DNA of 26,535 nt from JAFGFY01 sp964520425 (GTDB lineage Bacteria; Desulfobacterota; DSM-4660; Desulfatiglandales; HGW-15): NCBI GenBank assembly GCA_964520425.1, contig CAZFMX010000043.1:1-26535 (forward strand). Reading direction: 5' to 3'. The first letter of the stretch is position 1. The number at the start of each line of letters is the position of its first letter. The translations under genes and the position numbers were made by a program. This document shows, piece by piece, positions 1-7,843 of the stretch. The notes beneath the pieces were generated by a model. The model saw nothing but the letters and a program-made list of their open reading frames with translations. It searched no databases and was not told where the DNA came from.

Positions 1-1
1 T

Positions 2-62
2 TCACTTGGCCCCTTGACCCCTTGACTCCTTGGACCCTCAAGCCTTCGGCTTCAGCCGAAGG
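2..62. repeat. Degenerate 8-bp tandem repeat followed by a perfect hairpin
   Basis: Five consecutive octads with consensus CCCCTTGA run from 2 to 41; the units at 10-17 and 18-25 are identical and the others differ at a few positions. They are followed directly by a perfect 8-bp stem, CCTTCGGC (43-50) and GCCGAAGG (55-62), with a TTCA loop. No U-tract follows on either strand, so this is not a standard intrinsic terminator. The element may continue upstream of the window. Confidence 0.55.
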
Positions 63-630
63 TGGTTGACTTCTGGGACACGACACTGGGTCTTGGCTGA
101 GGGGACGTCTAGTTTTTGGTGATATGCGATCAATGCTTGACATGTGCAAAGATTTTAACTATATTATCGACATCTCTTCTTCTATTCTTTTCACGGAGAA
201 ATACCGGGAAAAGATGTATGCCAATCGAATGGCAACAAACCGCCCGAGCAGAACGGGCGTGTGGATCAGGCCGAACTCAGACAAACTGCTCTTGCCCGCC
301 CGCGTGGTGTTCACGGATCGTCGGCGGGCAGGCCTTCCATTCCGGAATTCATCCAAGCATTCTCTCAAAGTCTATACCCACAAGCATTGTATATCCAAAA
401 TCCTAAGCGCCCAGAAGCGAGATCCAGATTCTGTCTAGCTTATATCTTTTGTAGAGGCGATGCCTCAACAGATAGAGGGGCCGCAAAGAGAGACCGATTC
501 CAGAAGATTTCTCAATCTGAACGATGGCCTTTGAAAAGGATGTCATGGGGCCGGTCGTGTGGCCGCATAACTCATCAAGTGGAGAGTGGATTGTGTAGCC
601 GTGTGCGTGAAATGATACCGTAATAGCTCA
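63..630. other. Gene-free stretch downstream of aroF, with two GC-rich inverted repeats
   Basis: I find no convincing gene: the open frames on both strands have no recognisable protein motif and no good ribosome binding site. Two inverted repeats are visible. CGCCCG (241-246) pairs with CGGGCG (254-259) across a 7-nt loop, and TGCCCGCC (293-300) pairs with GGCGGGCA (323-330) across 22 nt. They lie 3' of the minus-strand aroF gene and could be transcript-end structures, though neither has a T-tract. Confidence 0.4.
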
Positions 631-1644
631 TTATGAAACTGCGTGAAGATTGTTGTAGATGGAACGGGCCTGTCGGCAGAGTCCTTCGAATTGTTCCGGA
701 TAGAGGGATTGGCCTCCATCACTGAGAGCCTTTTCAGGCGCATGGTGTACCTCGACCATGAGGCCATGTGCCTCAACGGCCACGGCCGCTCGACTCAGTG
801 GAATCACCTGATTACGCCGTCCGGCTGCATGGCTTGGATCGACGATAATGGGAAGGTGACTTTCGTTTTTGACAACTGGGATCGCGGACAGATCAAGGGT
901 ATTGCGGCTGTGATTGACAAAGGTCCTCACACCTCTCTCGCAGAGGATCACCTTGTCGTTACCTTCGGAGAGAATATATTCGGCGGCCATAAGCCATTCA
1001 TCGATGGTCGCAGCCATACCCCGCTTGAGCAGAATTGGTTTTACGGATAATCCGGCCCTGCGCAGGAGAGTAAAATTCTGCATGTTCCTGGTTCCGATCT
1101 GGATGACATCTGCATATTCTTCCACAAGATCGAAATTTTCGTAATCAAGGACTTCCGTCACAACAGACAATCCAGTCTCCTCTCGGACATGAGCTAAGAT
1201 TTCAAGTCCTTGCTTTCCAAGCCCTTGAAATGAATATGGAGATGTTCGCGGTTTAAATGCTCCTCCCCTGAACAGGTCGGCTCCGGCCTTTTTGACGTGA
1301 CGGGCAATAGTTAAGGCCTGTTCTTCGCTTTCAATGGCACATGGACCGGCAATGATGGTCAGAGTCCCGTTGCCTACGGTGACGTCTCCGATCGGGATGA
1401 GGGTGTCCTCGGGGTGAACCTCACGGCTTACAAGCTTGTAAGGTCGAGTGACAGGAATAGCGTCTTTGACACCCGGTAGACCAAGGAATAGAGAACCGTC
1501 AACAGGACCTTTGTTGTTGAGGATACCGATGGAAACCCGTTGTCCGCCTGGAATGGGACGAGGGGTAAAGCCATGTTCCTTGATGGTGGCGATTACCCTA
1601 TCGATTTGCTCCTGGGTTGCCTTTTGATCCATGACAAGTAACAT
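631..1644 (-). CDS. aroF: 3-deoxy-7-phosphoheptulonate (DAHP) synthase, AroF-like
   Basis: This 337-residue protein should condense phosphoenolpyruvate and erythrose 4-phosphate to DAHP, the first step of the shikimate pathway, in the cytoplasm. The family signature is clear: AGPCAIES at residues 99-106, then FRGGAFKPRTSPYSFQGLG at 125-143, with DPSHAAGRR further on. The first ~70 residues match the small ferredoxin-like N-terminal domain typical of this DAHP synthase subtype, and the length is normal. The start is fixed by AAAGGAG at 1655-1661. The gene stands alone on the minus strand with no other shikimate or aromatic gene beside it. Its 5' leader carries a tryptophan-codon leader peptide and an intrinsic terminator, so expression is probably attenuated by tryptophan supply. 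Function is assigned with high confidence. Confidence 0.95.
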   Translation of the reverse strand: MLLVMDQKATQEQIDRVIATIKEHGFTPRPIPGGQRVSIGILNNKGPVDGSLFLGLPGVKDAIPVTRPYKLVSREVHPEDTLIPIGDVTVGNGTLTIIAGPCAIESEEQALTIARHVKKAGADLFRGGAFKPRTSPYSFQGLGKQGLEILAHVREETGLSVVTEVLDYENFDLVEEYADVIQIGTRNMQNFTLLRRAGLSVKPILLKRGMAATIDEWLMAAEYILSEGNDKVILCERGVRTFVNHSRNTLDLSAIPVVKNESHLPIIVDPSHAAGRRNQVIPLSRAAVAVEAHGLMVEVHHAPEKALSDGGQSLYPEQFEGLCRQARSIYNNLHAVS

Positions 1645-1713
1645 TTTTGTTTCTCCTTTGAATGTGTGTTTTAACAGAAAAGGGGCTGAGGGATTCCCGC
1701 TGCTCCTTGGAAC

Positions 1714-1752
1714 AAAAAAGGACCGCTGGCCTTCTCAAGAGGCCCGCGGTCC
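1714..1752 (-). terminator. Attenuator terminator in the aroF leader, with competing antiterminator
   Basis: On the minus strand the arm GGACCGC (1752-1746) plus GGCC pairs with GGCC plus GCGGTCC (1726-1720), a 12-position stem with one mismatch and a 9-nt loop. Six T residues follow (1719-1714). The 5' arm can alternatively pair as AAGGACCGC (1754-1746) with GCTGTCCTT (1794-1786) in the tail of the leader-peptide frame, with 8 of 9 positions matched. That gives the mutually exclusive terminator/antiterminator arrangement of a classical amino-acid attenuator. Confidence 0.88.
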
Positions 1753-1776
1753 TTTCCTTTATCAAATGGTGAATGC

Positions 1777-1860
1777 TTATAACATAAGGACAGCAAGCCT
1801 CTCCATCCTGCTCCAACAGGACCACCACCAAAAAGAATGACTGATAGAATATATTCTCAT
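1777..1860 (-). CDS. Tryptophan-rich leader peptide (trp-type attenuator of aroF)
   Basis: A 27-codon frame starts at ATG 1860 and ends with TAA at 1779-1777. Residues 10-16 read FWWWSCW, encoded by three adjacent TGG codons, one SER, one CYS and a fourth TGG. Trp is the rarest residue in most proteins, so four in seven codons placed just before an antiterminator and terminator is hard to explain by chance. Stalling on these codons at low charged tRNA-Trp would let the antiterminator form and allow aroF transcription. The weak point is translation initiation: no strong Shine-Dalgarno sequence precedes this ATG (only AAAAG about 10 nt upstream). The exact start is therefore uncertain, but the frame through the Trp codons is not. 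Confidence 0.78.
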   Translation of the reverse strand: MRIYSISHSFWWWSCWSRMERLAVLML

Positions 1861-1891
1861 AAATTGAGGACTTTTATTCAGATATGTCTCA

Positions 1892-1921
1892 TGGGTACTT
1901 CAAGAACTGCTTCTTTGTCAA
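1892..1921 (-). promoter_or_regulatory. Possible aroF promoter with dyad
   Basis: On the minus strand a perfect -35 hexamer TTGACA (1921-1916) lies just after the htrA gene, about 55 nt before the leader-peptide start. The best-spaced -10 (TACCCA, 1897-1892, 18-nt spacer) is poor. A dyad AAGAA-GCAG-TTCTT (1915-1902) sits between the two and could be an operator. Position favours a promoter here, but the weak -10 keeps confidence low. Confidence 0.3.
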
Positions 1922-1965
1922 GGATTATCTTGTAAGGAGACCGATGCTTATCCATAATAATTAAG

Positions 1966-3054
1966 CTATTGATTTAGAGGTCGTTCTCCGAGAACCACGG
2001 GGACTTCCATGAAATGGTTTTCTCGGAGGATTTTCAATTCCACTCGGTCCCCAGGTCTATTCTTTCGGATCATTCTAACAAGGCCCTCGGAGGATTCCAC
2101 GGTTTCTCCGTCAAAGGCGACAATCACATCCCCTCCTACGGGGAGGGCGACATTTCCCATCCTCATCAATTTGTCTGCACCTCGAAGCCCTGCCTGGTCT
2201 GCTGGTCCGTTCCGGACAACATCCCCTATCATGACCCCCCGCTCTACCTTGAGATTCAGCTCTTCTGCCAGCCAGGGTTGTAGAGGAAAAAGGGTAGCGC
2301 CAATCCAGGGATGGGCGACATACCCTTTTTCAATGAGCTCGGATGAGATCCGCTTGATCGTATCCACGGGGATCGCGAACCCGATACCGACACTCCCACC
2401 CGAGGGGGAGAAGATGGCGGTGTTGAGACCAATGACCTTTCCATCGCTGTCAAGCAAAGGTCCTCCGGAGTTTCCAGGATTTATGGCGGCATCGGTCTGA
2501 ATGAGATCTTCCATCTCCTCGCCCTGTTCGGTATGGATAGTCCGTCCCAGGGAAGAGATGATGCCTGTGGTCAGTGTCTGCTGAAGACCGAAGGGGTTCC
2601 CGATGGCGATCACTTTTTGTCCCACTTGCAGGTCCTGTGAGGACCCTAAGGATAGCGTCTTCAGCTGTTCAGAGGGGGCATCGATACGTATGATGGCCAA
2701 GTCATTGTAGGGGTCTGTTCCCACTAGGCTACCCGGCCACTTATTTCCGTTAGAGAGTGTGACTTCGATACGCTGAGCGTTTTCTATGACGTGGTTATTG
2801 GTCAGAATATAGCCTTTGGAATCGATGATGACTCCTGAGCCTGAGCCTGACCGGGGAACCACTCCAAAGAAAAAGTCTCTTTGGACGACGGTACTGGTGA
2901 TGTTCACCACCGCCGGGGCAGCCTTACGATAGACATCAATATTATTCTGTTCATCCGTAGTGACTGCCCAGGAGACTGAAGGGTGAATCAGCATCGAGAC
3001 GAGCAGAATCAAAACCAAAAACCGACAGTTCCGCCAAAGATATGCTGTGATCAT
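1966..3054 (-). CDS. HtrA/Deg-family periplasmic serine protease with PDZ domain
   Basis: The 362-residue protein has a hydrophobic signal sequence (about 1-30, likely cleaved after SWA) and so should act in the periplasm on misfolded envelope proteins. The trypsin-like domain shows the complete triad: His88 in TNNHVIE, Asp118 in YNDLAII, and Ser196 in NPGNSGGPL. One PDZ domain follows at roughly 260-355, as in the single-PDZ DegS/HtrA-type members; the classic two-PDZ DegP form would be longer. The start is supported by AAGGAGG (3060-3066). The gene is transcribed away from a sensor kinase and sigma54-regulator pair. It has a matching sigma54 promoter 50 nt upstream, suggesting inducible control by that pair. 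Confidence 0.93.
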   Translation of the reverse strand: MITAYLWRNCRFLVLILLVSMLIHPSVSWAVTTDEQNNIDVYRKAAPAVVNITSTVVQRDFFFGVVPRSGSGSGVIIDSKGYILTNNHVIENAQRIEVTLSNGNKWPGSLVGTDPYNDLAIIRIDAPSEQLKTLSLGSSQDLQVGQKVIAIGNPFGLQQTLTTGIISSLGRTIHTEQGEEMEDLIQTDAAINPGNSGGPLLDSDGKVIGLNTAIFSPSGGSVGIGFAIPVDTIKRISSELIEKGYVAHPWIGATLFPLQPWLAEELNLKVERGVMIGDVVRNGPADQAGLRGADKLMRMGNVALPVGGDVIVAFDGETVESSEGLVRMIRKNRPGDRVELKILRENHFMEVPVVLGERPLNQ

Positions 3055-3101
3055 TTTTGCCTCCTTGCATTCATTATTCGTACCTCATTCCAAGTATAGG
3101 G

Positions 3102-3117
3102 GCAAAGGGTGTGCCAA
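3102..3117 (-). promoter_or_regulatory. Sigma54 (-24/-12) promoter of the htrA gene
   Basis: On the minus strand TTGGCAC (3117-3111) is followed by TTTGC (3106-3102). The invariant GG (3115-3114) and GC (3103-3102) are separated by exactly 10 nt, as the -24/-12 class requires. Transcription would begin near 3090, giving a leader of about 36 nt that includes the AAGGAGG site. I saw no other site of this quality in the window, and a sigma54 activator gene lies next door. Confidence 0.75.
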
Positions 3118-3212
3118 CACACAAGGATAAGTCATAGCTGCTCGAAATTACAAGATATATTGTGAATTGGCTGTGCATGATGTTGATTTCCTTGCCTCGG
3201 ACTCCAGAAATG

Positions 3213-3229
3213 TGGATAATAAGTATCCA
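3213..3229. promoter_or_regulatory. Candidate upstream activator site for the sigma54 promoter
   Basis: A perfect dyad TGGATA-ATAAG-TATCCA lies about 105 bp upstream of the -24 element, within the usual range for an NtrC-type enhancer. A further TATCCA half-site lies at 3247-3252, 23 bp (about two helical turns) away. The spacing and symmetry are visible; the identity of the binding protein is inferred. Confidence 0.5.
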
Positions 3230-3849
3230 GCCCTTCAGGGTGAATGTATCCAGATGGCTAATAATTACCCATGTGGAGGATAGGAGCGTATTCGGACACG
3301 AATGAGACGACGTCTCCGGTTCTTGGGGCAAAGACGATCCTCCTTTCCTTTCCTTTTTTTAGTTATATAAGAACTGCGCCGTCAAGTGAAATGGCACTGC
3401 AGAGATCTCAACAGAATGCACTGGAGAACTCCGGTCAACTGGAATTCAGGTGACACACAAGAGCCTTTAAATGGATAAGAACGATGAACAGGGTTCCTGA
3501 ATAGAGACTCGAGTGAAGCGAGAAACCCACTGATATTCAAGACTAAATGAGTGTTTTGGGGCTCTAAGTCACTTTCTTTCCTCAAGGTGGATTTGGGCCT
3601 CGCTCTCATACGATATAGGAGTATTATTACAGGCAGCAACACTTGAGCCCACCTACACATGGAGAGTTGGGCATCACACACGCGGTTTTTTTGTTTTAAT
3701 GTCAATCTATGGCTCGCCGTTCTTAAGAATCAGCAGGGGGGCTATCGATAGTCTATCGATCATATGAGCCCCCAGCAGCGAGTTAGCCGGCCCAGTCTTA
3801 AAGAGTGGTATCGGTTTTGCTTATGACAATGTTCATGGAAGAGAGAAAT
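3230..3849. other. Regulatory intergenic region between htrA and the kinase, with a nested inverted repeat
   Basis: No credible gene lies here. The clearest structure is a nested inverted repeat at 3737-3773. The outer arms GGGGGCT (3737-3743) and AGCCCCC (3767-3773) enclose ATCGATA (3744-3750) and TATCGAT (3754-3760), plus an unpaired CATATG. CAGCAG occurs on both flanks (3731-3736 and 3773-3778). It sits about 75 nt upstream of the kinase start and could be an operator or a 5' leader hairpin. I see no strong sigma70 hexamer pair. Confidence 0.4.
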
Positions 3850-5709
3850 GTGACGAAACGGAACTGGCTCAGCGTGCCGCCCTGGATCATAGTAGGGGCC
3901 GTGGCCGTTCTGTTGCCCATCATTGTGGTCACGACCGTCCAGGACATTAGAAATATGAGACAACGGATGACCACCCTGTTTCTGGAGAGAGGTGCCTATC
4001 TCATTGGCACTTTTGAGGCGGGAACCAGAACGGGATTTATGGGAATGCTGGGTATGCCGGCAAGTTATTTTGAGCTTCAGAGGCTACTGACAGAGACGGC
4101 ACAACAACCGGGCGTTACCTATCTTATCGTTACAGACACAGACGGAAACATTCTTCACCATAGTGATCCGAAGAAGATTGGCGGTGTCTATGGAAAGGAT
4201 TTGGACCTGAAACGGATTTCTCAATCTGAAGAAGAGGAATATAGGGAAATTCCGAATCCGAGTGGCGGCACTACGTTTGAGGTCTTTCGTCGGTTTTTGC
4301 CGACTCGACCACGTGATTCGGAGGACTTTCGCCGAATGGTGGAGGAGTTCTGGCGCAGATCCCGGGCGTCACGCGATTATGACAGATCCCGAATGGCGCC
4401 CGACTCCGATGAGCCTCCCATGCAGCGTGATTATGAAAGGTCTCGCCGGCTACGTGATTTTGACGGATCCCGCTTGGCCCCCGGTTACGAGGAACTCGTG
4501 TCCAAACGAATCGTCTTTGTCGGATTAGACATGGATCGCGGTGTGGAATTCTGGAAAAGACAAAGAAACGACAGATTAATCACGGCGTTTGTCCTTCTCT
4601 TGATCGGTTTTGCGGGGATTGTCTCCCTTTTTCTGGTTCAGGCCTATCGTTCAGCAAGGACTTCGGTGAAAAGGATCAAGGCCTTTTCCGATAATGTGGT
4701 GGAGAATATGCCTATTGGCCTTTTGGCCGTGGACACAGATGGGAGAATCGTCTCCTTCAACCAAACGGCTGAAGGAGTGCTTCAGATTACAGCCCCGGAG
4801 GTCCTGGGAAAGGATGCCAAAGAAGTCCTGCCGAAGCCGTTGGAGCGCTTTCCTCAAGAACTTGGAGCCGACGAAGATGTCATAGAAAAGGAGATAGAAT
4901 GTCGTCTTGAGGACGGAAGAACAATTCCCATGGAGATCAGCGTGTCTCGGCTCGCAGGGGATGATGGTGTATCCATGGGGCATATCATTCTCTTCAGCGA
5001 TTTGACGGAGATACAAGAACTCAAAAGAGAGGTTGAGAGGTCTCAGCGACTGGCGTCCCTTGGACGTATCGCAGCCGGAATCGCCCATGAAATACGCAAC
5101 CCCCTGAGTTCAATCAAAGGATTTGCCACCTACTTTGGGGAGAGATATCGGGACATCCCCGAAGATCGGAAAACGGCCGAGATCATGGTTGAGGAAGTGG
5201 AGAGGCTCAACAGGGTTATTGGGCAGCTTCTGGAATTCGCCCGACCCTTAGCCGTTAAGAAGAAACCCACCTCCATGGAAACCACGATTCACCATTCGCT
5301 GAAGATGATCGAAAGAGACGCTCAGGCGAAACATATTGGGGTCGAAACAGACCTTCCTCTCAATGTTTCTGAGGTACATATAGACCCGGATAGAATGAAT
5401 CAGGTTTTTCTCAACCTGTATTTAAATGCCATTGAGGCCATGGAAGACGGAGGTACCCTTTCCGTGGCCTTGAATCAACGAGAAGACCTCAAAAGCGTGA
5501 GAATCACTGTTTCTGATACAGGGTCGGGAATCAAGAAGGAGGACCTTGTTCATGTGTTTGATCCCTACTTCACGACCAAACAGTCCGGTACAGGTTTGGG
5601 TCTGGCGATCGTTCACAGAATCATCGAGGCCCACAAGGGTGAGGTCAGGGTGGAGAGTGAGACGGGTAGGGGCACATCGGTGACCATCATATTGCCTGTT
5701 GACGCCTAA
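3850..5709 (+). CDS. Membrane sensor histidine kinase (Cache-like sensor, PAS, HisKA, HATPase)
   Basis: From the GTG at 3850 the protein has 619 residues. That start has GGAAGAGAG at 3837-3845 upstream, whereas the in-frame GTG/ATG codons at 3805-3835 lack one. TM1 is at about 11-29 and TM2 at 243-265, enclosing a periplasmic region with a Cache-like segment (VTDTDGNILHHSDPKKIGG, about 95-112). A PAS domain follows at ~285-395. The phospho-acceptor is His413 in IAHEIRNPLSS, and the ATPase domain shows an N box with NLYLNAIEAM, DTGSG and GTGLGLAIV. Residues 175-210 are four nonapeptide units, three of the form RD(Y/F)(D/E)xSR, an unusual charged insert just before TM2. The regulator gene begins 34 nt downstream, so the two form a two-component system of the ZraS/AtoS-like architecture. 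The stimulus is unknown; envelope stress is inferred from the htrA neighbour. Confidence 0.9.
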   Translation: MTKRNWLSVPPWIIVGAVAVLLPIIVVTTVQDIRNMRQRMTTLFLERGAYLIGTFEAGTRTGFMGMLGMPASYFELQRLLTETAQQPGVTYLIVTDTDGNILHHSDPKKIGGVYGKDLDLKRISQSEEEEYREIPNPSGGTTFEVFRRFLPTRPRDSEDFRRMVEEFWRRSRASRDYDRSRMAPDSDEPPMQRDYERSRRLRDFDGSRLAPGYEELVSKRIVFVGLDMDRGVEFWKRQRNDRLITAFVLLLIGFAGIVSLFLVQAYRSARTSVKRIKAFSDNVVENMPIGLLAVDTDGRIVSFNQTAEGVLQITAPEVLGKDAKEVLPKPLERFPQELGADEDVIEKEIECRLEDGRTIPMEISVSRLAGDDGVSMGHIILFSDLTEIQELKREVERSQRLASLGRIAAGIAHEIRNPLSSIKGFATYFGERYRDIPEDRKTAEIMVEEVERLNRVIGQLLEFARPLAVKKKPTSMETTIHHSLKMIERDAQAKHIGVETDLPLNVSEVHIDPDRMNQVFLNLYLNAIEAMEDGGTLSVALNQREDLKSVRITVSDTGSGIKKEDLVHVFDPYFTTKQSGTGLGLAIVHRIIEAHKGEVRVESETGRGTSVTIILPVDA

Positions 5710-5743
5710 ACATGTGTGTCTACTGGGACGAGGATATTCTGCA

Positions 5744-7108
5744 ATGAAAGACAAAGAAAGTGTTCTTGTTGTGGATGATGACCCCGCACATCGCACCATG
5801 CTGCGTACCCTTTTGACAGGATGGGGATATACCATTTTTGAGGCGGATGACGGTTCCACAGCCATTGAAAAGGCCCATGATCAGGCCTTTGACCTGATTT
5901 TGATGGACATCCGAATGATCAAAGTCTCGGGCATTGAGGCTTTGCATGAGATAAAAGCCTTTAATCCCTCCATACCGATCATCATCATGACCGCATATTC
6001 TTCCGTTGAGAATGCCGTGGAAGCACTGAAAAGCGGGGCCTACGATTACCTCACAAAACCCCTTGATTTCGATGAGTTGCGTCTAGCCATGGAACGGGCA
6101 ATGGATCACAGGCAATTGAAGGAGGAAAATCGTCTCCTGCGGGAGAGCCTGGGAAGTCATTTCGATAGACAGAACATCATAGGAAGAAGTCCGGCCATGG
6201 TAACACTCCTGGAAACCGTCGCCCAGGTGGCCTCATCCGAGGCGACGGTCTTGATCATGGGGGATTCCGGTACCGGGAAGGAGATGATTGCCGGAGCCAT
6301 TCATTACAATAGCCCAAGAAAGGAGGGGCCCTTTGTGAAAATCAATTGTGCCGCTATCACAGAGACTCTTCTTGAATCGGAGCTTTTCGGTCATGAGAAA
6401 GGGGCCTTTACAGGTGCTCATAGGAAGAAGGAGGGGCGATTTCGCTTGGCCCATGGCGGCAGTATTTTTTTGGACGAGATCAGCGAGATGTCCCTTTCTA
6501 TGCAGGTCAAGCTGTTGCGTGTACTCCAGGAGAGAGAGATTACGCGTGTCGGCGGTGAAGAGGTCATTCATGTAGATGTGAGAGTGATTGCAGCCACCAA
6601 TAAGGATCTGTTAGAAGAAATTCAGACAGGGCGATTCCGTGAGGATCTTTTCTACAGGCTGAATGTCGTCACCCTGCATGTGCCCGCGCTGAAGGATAGG
6701 AAAGAGGATATCCCTCTGTTGGCCCAACACTTCTTGACTACATTTTGTGAAAAAAACAAAAAAGAAATGAAGGGCATCACCCCACAGGCTATGGACAGGA
6801 TGCTTAAACATGATTGGCCGGGGAATGTCAGAGAGTTGATGAATGCCATCGAAAGAGGGGTGGTTCTCTCGACTTCCGAATATCTGGATGAAAAGGAACT
6901 GCCGTTTCTTCCTAAAGATGCTACATCGGGAGATCAGGCTCGGTCTGAAGCGGCGATTCCAGCGGATTTGCCTCTTGAGGAAGTAGAGAAGGCCAGCATA
7001 CTAAAGACCCTGGAACTAGCTGGTGGAAACAAGAGTGAAGCATCAAGGCGGTTGGGCATTACTCGAAGGACCCTTCATAAAAAACTGAAGAAATATGGCG
7101 TGATGTGA
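5744..7108 (+). CDS. Sigma54-dependent response regulator (NtrC/AtoC/ZraR type)
   Basis: The 454-residue protein has three domains. The receiver (1-120) has the acidic pocket DDD at 11-13, phosphorylatable Asp55 in LMDIRM and Lys105. The AAA+ domain (~145-375) has Walker A GDSGTGKE at 173-180, the sigma54-contacting GAFTGA loop at 220-225 and Walker B IFLDE at 241-245. The C-terminus carries a Fis-type helix-turn-helix (NKSEASRRLGITRRTLHKKL). I start it at ATG 5744 because the receiver's conserved beginning follows at once; an upstream in-frame start at 5699 would overlap the kinase gene. Every catalytic residue I looked for is present. Its likely target in the window is the sigma54 promoter of htrA at 3102-3117. 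Confidence 0.93.
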   Translation: MKDKESVLVVDDDPAHRTMLRTLLTGWGYTIFEADDGSTAIEKAHDQAFDLILMDIRMIKVSGIEALHEIKAFNPSIPIIIMTAYSSVENAVEALKSGAYDYLTKPLDFDELRLAMERAMDHRQLKEENRLLRESLGSHFDRQNIIGRSPAMVTLLETVAQVASSEATVLIMGDSGTGKEMIAGAIHYNSPRKEGPFVKINCAAITETLLESELFGHEKGAFTGAHRKKEGRFRLAHGGSIFLDEISEMSLSMQVKLLRVLQEREITRVGGEEVIHVDVRVIAATNKDLLEEIQTGRFREDLFYRLNVVTLHVPALKDRKEDIPLLAQHFLTTFCEKNKKEMKGITPQAMDRMLKHDWPGNVRELMNAIERGVVLSTSEYLDEKELPFLPKDATSGDQARSEAAIPADLPLEEVEKASILKTLELAGGNKSEASRRLGITRRTLHKKLKKYGVM

Positions 7109-7338
7109 GGCTCTAATCTGAAGACGGGCGAACGCGCATTCTTCATGTTCATATTTAAATGATGGTTCGTGTAAATCGGAATTGAGAAAACATGTTCGGT
7201 CCTTCCTGTTATCTCCTATCTAAAAAATTCGTGTTGATAGCCCCTTCCGAAAATCACGTTCTTTGCACCGTGTGAGAAGCCGAGCAGACTGCAATGAAGC
7301 TGACAAAGGATCATAGGATGACAGACAAAAGACCGGGG

Positions 7339-7366
7339 TTGACAAATTCAATGGGATGAATATATT
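7339..7366 (+). promoter_or_regulatory. Sigma70-type promoter upstream of the FmdB-like gene
   Basis: TTGACA (7339-7344) and TATATT (7361-7366) are separated by 16 bp, 86 nt before the start of the FmdB-like gene. The rest of the 7109-7452 gap shows no terminator and no convincing gene. Confidence 0.55.
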
Positions 7367-7452
7367 TCCGAGAATCGACTTATCTTTCAAATATCAGATA
7401 GTTATAGGTCATTTTCTCTTCCAGAAGGAGATGACAGGTGGAGGTCTATTTT

Positions 7453-7767
7453 ATGCCCGTCTATGAATACGAACATTCCGATCAGTTCTGCTCATTGGGT
7501 AAGGCCTTTGAAGTGACCCAGCCTGTCTATGAAGTAGCTCTGACATCCTGTCCCCAGTGCGGCAAGCCTGTGCGAAAGTTGATTTCACTCAGTAACATCA
7601 ATACACCGAAGACAAACAGTGAACTGCGTGACCAGGGCTTCACCAAATTGGTTAAGAGGGACGATGGTGTTTATGAAAACGTAACGCCTCGCGAGGGAGA
7701 GAGCAAGATTATGTATCGCGATAAACCCGAAACCTACCCGAATCTAAAGAAGACGATCAAGGATTAG
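7453..7767 (+). CDS. FmdB-family zinc-ribbon protein, divergent
   Basis: This is a 104-residue soluble protein. It opens with MPVYEYEH, the conserved start of FmdB-type regulators, which is why I choose ATG 7453 (GGTGGAGGT at 7436-7444) over the GTG at 7438, although that GTG also has AAGGAG upstream. The second half of the zinc ribbon is intact (CPQCG), but the expected first CxxC is replaced by EHSDQFCS with one cysteine, so metal binding may be altered or lost. The C-terminal part (LRDQGFTKLVKRDDGVYENV) is a charged extension. Members of this group have been proposed as regulators of amide metabolism, but the role here is unknown. Confidence 0.75.
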   Translation: MPVYEYEHSDQFCSLGKAFEVTQPVYEVALTSCPQCGKPVRKLISLSNINTPKTNSELRDQGFTKLVKRDDGVYENVTPREGESKIMYRDKPETYPNLKKTIKD

Positions 7768-7843
7768 GGAACACAGGAAGGCGGATGAGAAGAGGCTGAA
7801 GGATTGAGGGGTATGCAATAGATCAATGTCGCAGGAGAGAGGG

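Noticed and set aside
1598..1831. 77-codon frame on the minus strand covering the aroF leader
   Set aside because: It reads the TGG run in another frame (Val-rich) and passes through the terminator hairpin and the aroF start; the TGG-codon frame with the attenuator structure explains the region better.
3382..3705. 107-codon minus-strand frame in the htrA-kinase gap
   Set aside because: No motif, no ribosome site, and composition unlike neighbouring genes.
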